Of a stretch of 55,280 nt of DNA, positions 1 to 6,827 are shown piece after piece. Source of the DNA: Collinsella aerofaciens. Its GTDB lineage: Bacteria > Actinomycetota > Coriobacteriia > Coriobacteriales > Coriobacteriaceae. The position numbers and the translations under genes were made by a program. Every line of letters begins with the position of its first letter. Within the stretch, counting starts at the first letter, position 1. The stretch is taken from assembly GCF_028206995.1 (NCBI RefSeq), contig NZ_JAQLFL010000011.1, positions 1 through 55,280 on the forward strand. The letters run 5' to 3'. The notes under the pieces are model-generated. The model worked only from the letters and a program-made list of their open reading frames with translations, did no database searches and was not told the origin of the DNA.

Positions 1-54
1 TATTACGAGCTCCTGTGCGAATTGGAGAGAGCGCTCCCGCAAACTGCCTCTTGA
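1..54 (+). CDS. Possible 3' end of a gene entering from the left edge
   Basis: Frame 1 is open from the first base and stops at TGA 52-54, giving a short leucine- and glutamate-rich tail (ending ELERALPQTAS). It reads like the amphipathic C-terminus of a protein whose body lies outside the window. Seventeen codons are too few to identify a family, and an open frame this short can occur by chance. Confidence 0.3.
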   Translation, partial: YYELLCELERALPQTAS

Positions 55-196
55 CAACTTATAGGAGCGTCGGTTTTAGTTTTCGTTATGCGGGTTGTGC
101 TTGGCTATTGCAAAAAAGTCTACTCACTTAGGTTTGAGGGTCGTTCGCTGACGCCTATTTTCACTTGTTTGCCGACGCCGCGACCATCAGAAGCCC
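55..196. other. Intergenic stretch at the left edge
   Basis: No gene seen between the possible left-edge gene end and the stop of the TrmB-like gene. It is locally AT-richer, with a run of A at about 113-118. A TTGACA hexamer at 52-57 has no good -10 partner at normal spacing, so I do not call a promoter. Confidence 0.4.
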
Positions 197-1036
197 CTAG
201 GACTCCTGCGGCAGGCGCTTCTTGCCTTTGCGGGCGCGGTTTCTAAAGTTCTCGACGGCCTCTTCCATGCCCAGAGGTACATAGGTGAGCGCATCGAGGT
301 TTTCGGGCAGGTAGCAGGCAAGGCTTTGCTCCTGCGCGCGGCCCGCCGCGAGCTGTTCATCGCTGGGCTGCGCTCCAGGTGTGGCGCGAATGCCATAGAC
401 GGCGGCACCCATCTCGCGCGTGCGGCGCTCGTACTCGGTCTCGGGATGCTCGGGATGGTCGCGGCGTACGTCGTCACTTACCCAAAGCGTGTCGTAGCCG
501 GCCGCGGCAAACTGTCCCAGGGCGTAATCGCGCAATGGTTTGCTGTCGGTGCGCAGCGTGACGGTGGCGTTGGCTGCAAAGAGCGGGCGGTAGAGCATCA
601 AATGGTCGACATGGACGAGTCGTTTTTTGGCGTACTTGGCCTTGGGCTGCGGCGTGGGAAAGTTGATGGTGATGGCATCGAGCTCGCCTGCGGCAAATAG
701 CTGTGGCAGCGATGCGGCGCCTCGGGGCAGGACGAGTGCGTTGGATAGCTCCTGCTCGCAGATTTTCTGCGCGGCATAGGCAATGCAGATGGGCTCCTGG
801 TCCATGCCGATAAAGAGGGTGTTTGGCTCGTGGCCCGCGCGTTCTACAAGGTACGTTCCCTTGCCACAGCCAAGATCCAGGTGAAGGTGCTCGAAGGGCT
901 TGCTGCCTGCGGGCGCACAGGCCTTGCGCCAATCTCCGGCATAAGCCTCGGGGTTTGTCTCAATCGCATCGGCGTAGCGTTCCAGGCGCTCCTCGAGCAC
1001 AAAGTTCTTAGGCGTGCGAACGTGGACGGCTCCCAT
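197..1036 (-). CDS. trmB: tRNA (guanine-N7)-methyltransferase-like protein (TrmB family)
   Basis: 279 aa, class I SAM-dependent methyltransferase. TrmB enzymes place m7G at position 46 in the tRNA variable loop. Seen: SAM-binding DLGCGKG near residue 55, an acidic loop (FIGMDQEP), and INFPTPQPKAKYAKKRL, which corresponds to the TrmB signature FPDPWPKKRHxKRR in diverged form (TPQP for DPWP). The C-terminal segment holds the expected D...TEYE-type substrate region (PETEYERRTR). An AAGGAG site lies just upstream of the ATG. The protein is longer than typical TrmB (about 210-240 aa), with extra residues at both ends. It is followed upstream by another tRNA-type methyltransferase on the same strand. 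Family assignment is good; exact position specificity is inferred. Confidence 0.8.
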   Translation of the reverse strand: MGAVHVRTPKNFVLEERLERYADAIETNPEAYAGDWRKACAPAGSKPFEHLHLDLGCGKGTYLVERAGHEPNTLFIGMDQEPICIAYAAQKICEQELSNALVLPRGAASLPQLFAAGELDAITINFPTPQPKAKYAKKRLVHVDHLMLYRPLFAANATVTLRTDSKPLRDYALGQFAAAGYDTLWVSDDVRRDHPEHPETEYERRTREMGAAVYGIRATPGAQPSDEQLAAGRAQEQSLACYLPENLDALTYVPLGMEEAVENFRNRARKGKKRLPQES

Positions 1037-1154
1037 GAGGCTCCTTGGTCATAAGTATGGAACGCATAGCTGCACGTTCCGTCAATGGATTGAAAAAGGG
1101 CGGGCATAGTTTGCCCGGAAGATGCGGTGCGGCTCGGCGGCGAGTCGTCGATGC

Positions 1155-2027
1155 CTACAGGCGCTTGAGAATCACATAGCGGTTGAGCTCGCCGCTACGA
1201 CCGTCGGCATGGAAGCGCTCAAGCTCACGCACGGGGACCTCGCCGCTCTTGTAGAACGTACGGACGCCGCGCACCAGGTCGGTGATCTGCTGATCGTCAA
1301 AGTGATGGCAATAGCGGTAGGCGTGGCGGTCGTTTTGCCAGCCAATGAGGTGGTCGCCGGCTTCAAACTGGGCGGAATCGTAACCCTCAAACGGCGGGGT
1401 GAGCTCGGCGCGGGCTTCGGCGCGAACAGCCTTGCGCGCCATGCGCTCGTCGTTCATAAACTCCCAAAAGCTGATGGCGATGATGCCGCCCGGGCGCGTC
1501 TGGCGCACCAGGGCGTCGAGCACGCGTACACGGTACTCGCACGACGGCACATGGTGCATAAAGCCAAAGCAGACCGAGATGTCGGCGAGCGGGGCGTCGA
1601 AAAGCACGTCGGGCGTCTCGGCGGGGTTGAGCTTCATAAGGGCGTCGAGCACGTCGAGTTCCTGGAAGTGCAGGTTGGGAATGCGCAGCGCGTGGCCATG
1701 TGCATCGATGGCCAGGTCTTGGCACGAGTCGACACCATAGAACTCAAACGGGCAGCTGGCATCTGCCGAGGGGTTTGCGCCATCGACGCCCTTGGCGGCA
1801 AGTGCGCCGCCGGCGGCAAAGTTCTCGAATCGCATATTGCCACAGGCAAGATCGAAGACGCGGACGGGATGCTCGATCGTGGCGACGTCGAGCTGTTCGA
1901 GCGCGATACCCATGGTGCGTACCCAGCCGGGCCACGGGGCCTGGCGCGTATCGGAAAAGGAAGCGGAGTGCTCGCGATAGAACGTGTTGTTGAGCTGGAT
2001 GAGCGATGAGGCGAAATCGCGGTTCAC
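1155..2027 (-). CDS. Trm9/ALKBH8-like SAM-dependent methyltransferase
   Basis: About 290 aa. The frame extends to 2075, but GTG at 2027 is chosen because a GGAGGGAG site lies correctly before it. The N-terminal part carries FSDTRQAPWPGW, very close to the FSxTRxxPWP signature of eukaryotic Trm9/ALKBH8 methyltransferases, which methylate cm5U34 of tRNA to mcm5U. Next come the SAM loop FDLACGNMRF, an acidic turn FYGVDSC, and HHVPSCEYRVRVLDALVRQTRPGGIIAISFW (given here only as its key blocks: HH, R-V, RPGG, ISFW), matching Trm9's HHWSTxxRRVEVI..L..GG..L..W. A bacterial Elp3, maker of cm5U-type bases, is 2 kb away. The assignment to wobble-uridine modification is inference; a generic methyltransferase remains possible. 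Confidence 0.65.
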   Translation of the reverse strand: MNRDFASSLIQLNNTFYREHSASFSDTRQAPWPGWVRTMGIALEQLDVATIEHPVRVFDLACGNMRFENFAAGGALAAKGVDGANPSADASCPFEFYGVDSCQDLAIDAHGHALRIPNLHFQELDVLDALMKLNPAETPDVLFDAPLADISVCFGFMHHVPSCEYRVRVLDALVRQTRPGGIIAISFWEFMNDERMARKAVRAEARAELTPPFEGYDSAQFEAGDHLIGWQNDRHAYRYCHHFDDQQITDLVRGVRTFYKSGEVPVRELERFHADGRSGELNRYVILKRL

Positions 2028-2294
2028 GGCGCGGAACTCCCTCCGTTGGCGGTGCGGAATAAACAGTACGACCATACTACCGTTAACGCCGCAACGGGGA
2101 CAACCAAGCTACGGGTCATTGCTTTGTTTGGACACATTTCCGCAGCTCATATGCGCCCGCAACCGCCGGTTGTCAAAAATCTCACTAGAATAGGTGGCAT
2201 GCTTTTGGCGGTGGCGGATAGATTTTTAACTGTGCAAGGCGCCTTAAGAACAAAAGCGGTCCGGCGGTACGGCTGGCATCACATAGGAGGAACC

Positions 2295-3017
2295 ATGAAT
2301 GTAGAAACTGCGCAGCGGCTCGCCGACCTTCGCCGCAGCAAAGGCTTTAGTCAAGAAGGACTGGCACGAAAGCTGGGACTGTCGCGCCAGGCGGTCAGTA
2401 AATGGGAGCGCGCGGAGAGCTCGCCCGATACCGAGAACCTGATCTCGCTCGCCAAACTCTATGGTGTGAGCCTGGACGAGCTGCTCAATCCGAGCGACGA
2501 GATTGAGGACGATATCGAGTTTGAGAACGAGGACCGCGCTCGTCAGCGCGAGGCCGAGGCGGCAGAGCGCGCACGCACCCATGAGGCGGCGGCACGAGCT
2601 ACCGAGGCGGCAACACAGGCGAGTGACGCCGCCGCCAAGGCGGCGCAGGCGGCAAGCTGGAGTGCGCAGGCTGCCAATGCGGCGACGGCTCAGGTGACGG
2701 GTACCGGTGCGGCTGGTTCGACTCCGGTGAAGGGTCCGTTCCAGTCATTCCCGTATTGGGCCGTGTGCTGGCTGCTGTTCTTTTTACTGATGTTCCTGTT
2801 TGGTGCCGGCCCCTTTGCTGCGCTGATCTTCTTCACGATTCCCATCTATCACTGGGTGGCGCGTGCACTCGATGGCGATTGGGCGCGCGGGGATATTCAG
2901 GTTGGTCCGGCACCGGTGGCGGTCAGGGCCCAGGGGAAGGATACTTCTGCGGAACCTGATGCTGACGTGGCTACCGCGGCCACCGCTGAGCCATGTGCCA
3001 AAGAAGGTGACGAATGA
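2295..3017 (+). CDS. XRE-family transcriptional regulator with C-terminal membrane segments
   Basis: 240 aa. Start ATG 2295 follows an AGGAGG site; the longer upstream open frame has no such support. Residues about 5-60 form a Cro/C1-type helix-turn-helix (RLADLRRSKGFSQEGLARKL, then SRQAVSKWERAESSP). Residues about 75-145 are charged, then extremely alanine-rich and probably helical or coiled-coil. Two hydrophobic segments follow at about 160-200, so the regulator is probably membrane-tethered. The stop overlaps the start of the next gene in ATGA, so the two are translationally coupled; regulator plus DUF4097 is a common pairing in envelope-stress-like loci. No target site was identified. Confidence 0.8.
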   Translation: MNVETAQRLADLRRSKGFSQEGLARKLGLSRQAVSKWERAESSPDTENLISLAKLYGVSLDELLNPSDEIEDDIEFENEDRARQREAEAAERARTHEAAARATEAATQASDAAAKAAQAASWSAQAANAATAQVTGTGAAGSTPVKGPFQSFPYWAVCWLLFFLLMFLFGAGPFAALIFFTIPIYHWVARALDGDWARGDIQVGPAPVAVRAQGKDTSAEPDADVATAATAEPCAKEGDE

Positions 3018-3916
3018 TGAAGCTTTCGCATGAATCCAAGCTGCGCCTGGGCGTCGGCATCGGAGCGTTTGTACTGATTATCGGGCTTGTTTTTGGCGTT
3101 TCGCGGACTTTGATTCATTTTGATGGCCCGTGGGATCTCGACGATGTTATACCCGGCTTGTCCGGTATGGACGATGTGGTTGATGACGACGATTTTATGA
3201 ACGATGGCGGTAACTATTCCGCTCGGCCTCAGCAGCTTTCGTGTACGACCTTTGATGCCGATGAGTTTCGCTACCTCGATTTCGATATCGATGCGGCTAC
3301 GGTGGACGTCAAGGTTATCGATGGTAACAAGGCTCGCGTTATCGAGCGGGGACGCGTTGCCAATGGTATGGATGCCTCCAAGGCCGCGACGCAGAACATC
3401 GCATCCGTCGAGGACTCGACGCTCAAGGTTTCCCAGTTTGGAAGTGATGACGGTAAGGCAATCGATCGCTCAGTTACGGTCGAGCTGCCGCGCCGTGTTG
3501 CCGAACATCTGAAGGGAGTCAACGCGCACGTGGGCTCGGGTGATCTGCAGATTGCCGGTGTCACCTGTGATGGTTTCGACCTTTTCCTGGGTGCGGGAGA
3601 TGTAGAGTTTGCGGGCAGCGTGACTGATGCGCTCAGTGCTGAGGTCGGTTCGGGCGATGTGACGTTCGAGCTCTACCAGGCCCCCGCGAAGTCGATGGAC
3701 GTGAGTGTGGGCTCGGGCGATGTGGAGATGATGGTTCCGAACTCGACGGGCTTTAAGGCGAGCCTTACCTTGGGCAGCGGCGACTTCGAGAGCGATTTCC
3801 TTCCGCTTGGCTACGACGGCGAGACCATTTTGAATCTTGAATTCGATAACGGCGATAAGTCTGCTACGTATCGTTTTGAGGTCGGTTCGGGCGACATGTC
3901 ATTTAATTCAGAGTGA
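3014..3916 (+). CDS. DUF4097-family membrane-anchored beta-repeat protein
   Basis: 300 aa. One N-terminal membrane segment (about residues 13-33) precedes an acidic linker and a long extracytoplasmic domain. The domain repeats a short V/L-GSGD-x-hydrophobic motif (HVGSGDLQI, LGAGDVEF, VGSGDVTF, VGSGDVEM, LGSGDFES, VGSGDMSF) at fairly even spacing, the right-handed beta-helix pattern of DUF4097 ('putative adhesin') proteins. Function in this family is not settled. Coupled by a 4-base overlap to the XRE regulator, which probably controls it or senses through it. A strong hairpin terminator follows at 3964-3997. Confidence 0.75.
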   Translation: MMKLSHESKLRLGVGIGAFVLIIGLVFGVSRTLIHFDGPWDLDDVIPGLSGMDDVVDDDDFMNDGGNYSARPQQLSCTTFDADEFRYLDFDIDAATVDVKVIDGNKARVIERGRVANGMDASKAATQNIASVEDSTLKVSQFGSDDGKAIDRSVTVELPRRVAEHLKGVNAHVGSGDLQIAGVTCDGFDLFLGAGDVEFAGSVTDALSAEVGSGDVTFELYQAPAKSMDVSVGSGDVEMMVPNSTGFKASLTLGSGDFESDFLPLGYDGETILNLEFDNGDKSATYRFEVGSGDMSFNSE

Positions 3917-3963
3917 CGGGCGGTTATCGAAGACTTATATACCATAGCTGCGCTGTTTGATGG

Positions 3964-3997
3964 AGGCGTCGGAGCCGTGACGGGCTCCGACGCCTTT
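3964..3997 (+). terminator. Rho-independent terminator after the XRE-DUF4097 pair
   Basis: A 13-base perfect inverted repeat (3964-3976 with 3983-3995), loop of six, then TTT. It separates this pair from elp3, whose ATG is 18 bases further on. Confidence 0.75.
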
Positions 3998-4014
3998 GCC
4001 TTTACAATGGGGTC

Positions 4015-5922
4015 ATGGAACAGATTATCTTGAACATACTCGAGGCTCTGCGTCGCGGCGAGACCGTGGACGACAAAGCGCTCGTCAAACTGATACATGC
4101 CGAGGCGCGCCGTGAGGGTGCCGACAAACGCGATTTGGCCAAGCGCCGTCTGCTGCCGTTCTACCAGCGGGTAAAACGTGAGGAGCCGGCTCGTTGGGCT
4201 GGGTGGAATGTCGATGCCGAGCTGGAACGTCGACTGCTGCAGGTGCTGCGTATGAAGCCTCGTCGCACGGCTTCGGGCGTGGCGACCATTACCGTTATCA
4301 CCAAGCCCTGGCCATGCTCGGGCGATTGCCTGTTTTGTCCCAACGATCTGCGCATGCCCAAAAGCTACCTGCACGCCGAGCCGGCGTGCGCCCGTGCGGA
4401 GCAAAATTGCTTTGACCCGTATCTGCAGGTGAGCGCTCGTCTGACCGCGCTTTCGCAGATGGGGCACGCAACCGATAAGATTGAGCTCATCGTGCTCGGT
4501 GGCACCTGGAGCGACTATCCGCAAGGGTATCAGACGTGGTTTATGTCGGAGCTTTTCCGTGCGCTCAATGACGATGCCGTCGCCGGCGTGGCGGCCAACC
4601 CCATGCTGGCGCGTCCGGGCATCAGCCGTGCCGAGGTGGGGCGCCTGCTCGATGACGCTCCCGCCGATGCGCTGCCGCCGGTGGTAACAGAGCGCCGCGA
4701 GCGCTATCGGGTTGCCGGCATTGCGACAGACGAGGCTGAGCTTGCTGCTGGCGTTGCCGACGAGCAGGAGCGTGTGGATGCTGCCGTGGGCGGCTACAAC
4801 CGCGCGGTGCGTCGTCTGTACGGCCCTGGTACGCCGTGGGGCGAGGTTGCCAAGTGGCAGACGGCAACGATGGAGGAACTTGAGCGTCAGCAGCGCATCA
4901 ACGAGACGGCGAAGCATCGCGTGGTGGGGCTCGTTATCGAGACGCGCCCCGATGCCGTAACGCCGCAGGCGCTTACGCTCATCCGCCGCCTGGGCTGCAC
5001 CAAGATTCAGATGGGTATTCAGAGTCTCGACCAACATTTGCTCGATATCAACGAGCGTCGTATTTCGGTGGCGCAGATCGAGCGGGCGTTTTCGCTTGCG
5101 CGCCTGTTTGGCTTTAAGATCCACGCGCATTTTATGCTTAACTTGCTGGGCGCCACGCCCGAGGGGGACAAGCGCGACTACGAACGCTTTATGACCGAAG
5201 GGGCCTTTATGCCCGACGAGGTCAAGGTTTACCCGTGTGCGCTCATCGAGGGCTCGCGTCTGGTGGGCTGCTACGAGCGCGGCGAGTGGCGTCCCTATAC
5301 CGAGGAAGAGCTGCTCGATGTGCTGGCCGACGACATCGTGGTGACGCCGGCGTTCTGCCGCATCAGTCGCATGATCCGCGACTTTAGTTCCGACGACATC
5401 ATGGTGGGCAACAAGAAACCCAACCTGCGTCAGCTCGTCGAAAACCGCTTGGCCGCTCGGGGTGACGGTGCGACGGTGCGCGAGATTCGCTATCGCGAGA
5501 TCAGCACGGCGGGTGCCGACTTGGATGAGCTATCTCTTGATGAGGAGGTGGCGTACGAGACGCCGGTGACGCACGAGTGCTTTTTGCAGTGGGTGACGCC
5601 GCAGGGCAAGATCGCGGGCTTTTTGCGGTTGTCGCTGCCCGACCATTCGTTTGTTGCCGCGCATGCGGACGAGTTGCTGACGATGCCGGACGAGGCGATG
5701 ATTCGCGAGGTACACGTGTATGGCATGGCGGCGCGCGTGGGGTATCAAGGCCAGGCGGCCCAGCACCATGGGTTGGGGCGTCTGCTCGTAGAGCGTGCGT
5801 GCGAGATTGCCCGGGATGCGGGTTATACGCGCATCAACGTGATCAGCGCGATTGGTACGCGCGAGTACTATCGCCATTTGGGTTTTTACGATCATGGACT
5901 CTATCTGCAAAAGGAGCTCTAG
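4015..5922 (+). CDS. Bacterial Elp3: radical-SAM / GNAT tRNA wobble-uridine modification enzyme
   Basis: 635 aa, full length. Elp3 uses SAM and acetyl-CoA to build a carboxymethyl-type group on C5 of tRNA U34. The N-terminus (residues 1-90) is the tRNA-binding helical region. Cys101, Cys105 and Cys108 in PCSGDCLFCPN are the radical-SAM cluster ligands. The TIM-barrel continues through VIETRPDAV and KIQMGIQSLD. The C-terminal GNAT domain (about 540-635) has the acetyl-CoA loop QHHGLGRLL and the Elp3-specific VISAIGTREYYRHLGF. Elp3 is scattered in bacteria without the other Elongator subunits, and none is seen here. The next gene starts on the base after the stop. Identification is near certain; the exact product base in bacteria is less settled. 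Confidence 0.95.
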   Translation: MEQIILNILEALRRGETVDDKALVKLIHAEARREGADKRDLAKRRLLPFYQRVKREEPARWAGWNVDAELERRLLQVLRMKPRRTASGVATITVITKPWPCSGDCLFCPNDLRMPKSYLHAEPACARAEQNCFDPYLQVSARLTALSQMGHATDKIELIVLGGTWSDYPQGYQTWFMSELFRALNDDAVAGVAANPMLARPGISRAEVGRLLDDAPADALPPVVTERRERYRVAGIATDEAELAAGVADEQERVDAAVGGYNRAVRRLYGPGTPWGEVAKWQTATMEELERQQRINETAKHRVVGLVIETRPDAVTPQALTLIRRLGCTKIQMGIQSLDQHLLDINERRISVAQIERAFSLARLFGFKIHAHFMLNLLGATPEGDKRDYERFMTEGAFMPDEVKVYPCALIEGSRLVGCYERGEWRPYTEEELLDVLADDIVVTPAFCRISRMIRDFSSDDIMVGNKKPNLRQLVENRLAARGDGATVREIRYREISTAGADLDELSLDEEVAYETPVTHECFLQWVTPQGKIAGFLRLSLPDHSFVAAHADELLTMPDEAMIREVHVYGMAARVGYQGQAAQHHGLGRLLVERACEIARDAGYTRINVISAIGTREYYRHLGFYDHGLYLQKEL

Positions 5923-6801
5923 ATGAACAAGCCGAGTGTTTCTGCTGGCGTCGTTGCCGGCGTTGCCCTGGGAGCCGCGGCGCTTGGTGCGGCCGCCGTC
6001 GCTGTTCGTGCTGCCTGTCTGCAGGTTGCGCGAACCCGCAATGGGTTGGCGCGTGTGAAACGCGTGCACGATGGGGACGGCGATGAGATTCGCGTGTTGG
6101 TGCAAGGCGGCGTCTACCAAAGCGCAAGCTACGTTGGTGAGCGTTGGGCGGAGCCCGTCTTTGCGTACTATCGTGCGTTTGACGACGTGTTTGAGTCCGA
6201 GGATGCGATGCACGATGCTTATGGTCACGGCATCAACCGCATGCTTGTGCTGGGTGGCGGCGGGTTTGCCTATCCTAAGTTCGCGCTGATGTCGCACGAG
6301 GGCTTGCGCATGGACGTCATCGAGTATGACGGAGAGATTACGCGCCTGGCGCGCCGCTGGTTCTACCTAGACGAGCTGGAGCGCGCGGCGGGCGATCGCC
6401 TGCGGGTGATAACCGCTGAGGCTCGCTCGTATTTGGGTGTGACGAGCGTGGGCCATCGTCGCTACGACGTGGTCGTGAGCGATTGCTTTGGCGGTGCCGA
6501 GCCCGTACGCGAGCTGGCGACGGTTGAGGCGTTGCGTTTGGTGCGAGGCAGCCTGAACCCCGGGGGTATCTACGTTGCCAATATCGTGAGCGCAAACGAG
6601 GGGAGCGACGTAACGTTCCTGCGCGATTGCGCCGCCACGGCGCTCGAGGTGTTCGCCCACGCCTGGGTGGTCCCATGTGGCGATGCAGAGTTCGGCGGCG
6701 AGGAGAACTACCTGCTCATCGCCAGCGACGGCAACTACGCCTTTGCCGAAGCCGTGCCCTTCGACACCGACTTCCTCGGCACCGTTCTTCACGACAAATA
6801 G
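5923..6801 (+). CDS. Spermidine-synthase-like protein with N-terminal membrane anchor
   Basis: 292 aa. ATG directly follows the elp3 stop with no gap, so translation is probably coupled. Residues about 8-32 form an Ala/Val-rich hydrophobic segment, then the aminopropyltransferase/methyltransferase fold: MLVLGGGGFAYPKFAL (nucleotide loop), DVIEYDGEITRLARR (acidic turn), YDVVVSDCFGG and LNPGGIYVANIV. These match the spermidine-synthase superfamily, but the protein lacks the usual full set of catalytic aspartates (SDCFGG rather than DxxDP), so polyamine synthesis is doubtful. The coupling to elp3 suggests a linked job, but no direct evidence shows it. It converges on the helicase gene with 26 bases between. 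Confidence 0.7.
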   Translation: MNKPSVSAGVVAGVALGAAALGAAAVAVRAACLQVARTRNGLARVKRVHDGDGDEIRVLVQGGVYQSASYVGERWAEPVFAYYRAFDDVFESEDAMHDAYGHGINRMLVLGGGGFAYPKFALMSHEGLRMDVIEYDGEITRLARRWFYLDELERAAGDRLRVITAEARSYLGVTSVGHRRYDVVVSDCFGGAEPVRELATVEALRLVRGSLNPGGIYVANIVSANEGSDVTFLRDCAATALEVFAHAWVVPCGDAEFGGEENYLLIASDGNYAFAEAVPFDTDFLGTVLHDK

Positions 6802-6827
6802 GTCTCCCCGTCCCAAAAAGACTGGTC

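Noticed and set aside
3811..5130. 439-aa minus-strand open frame over elp3
   Set aside because: Arginine/leucine-rich frame antisense to the clear Elp3 gene; typical shadow in GC-rich DNA.
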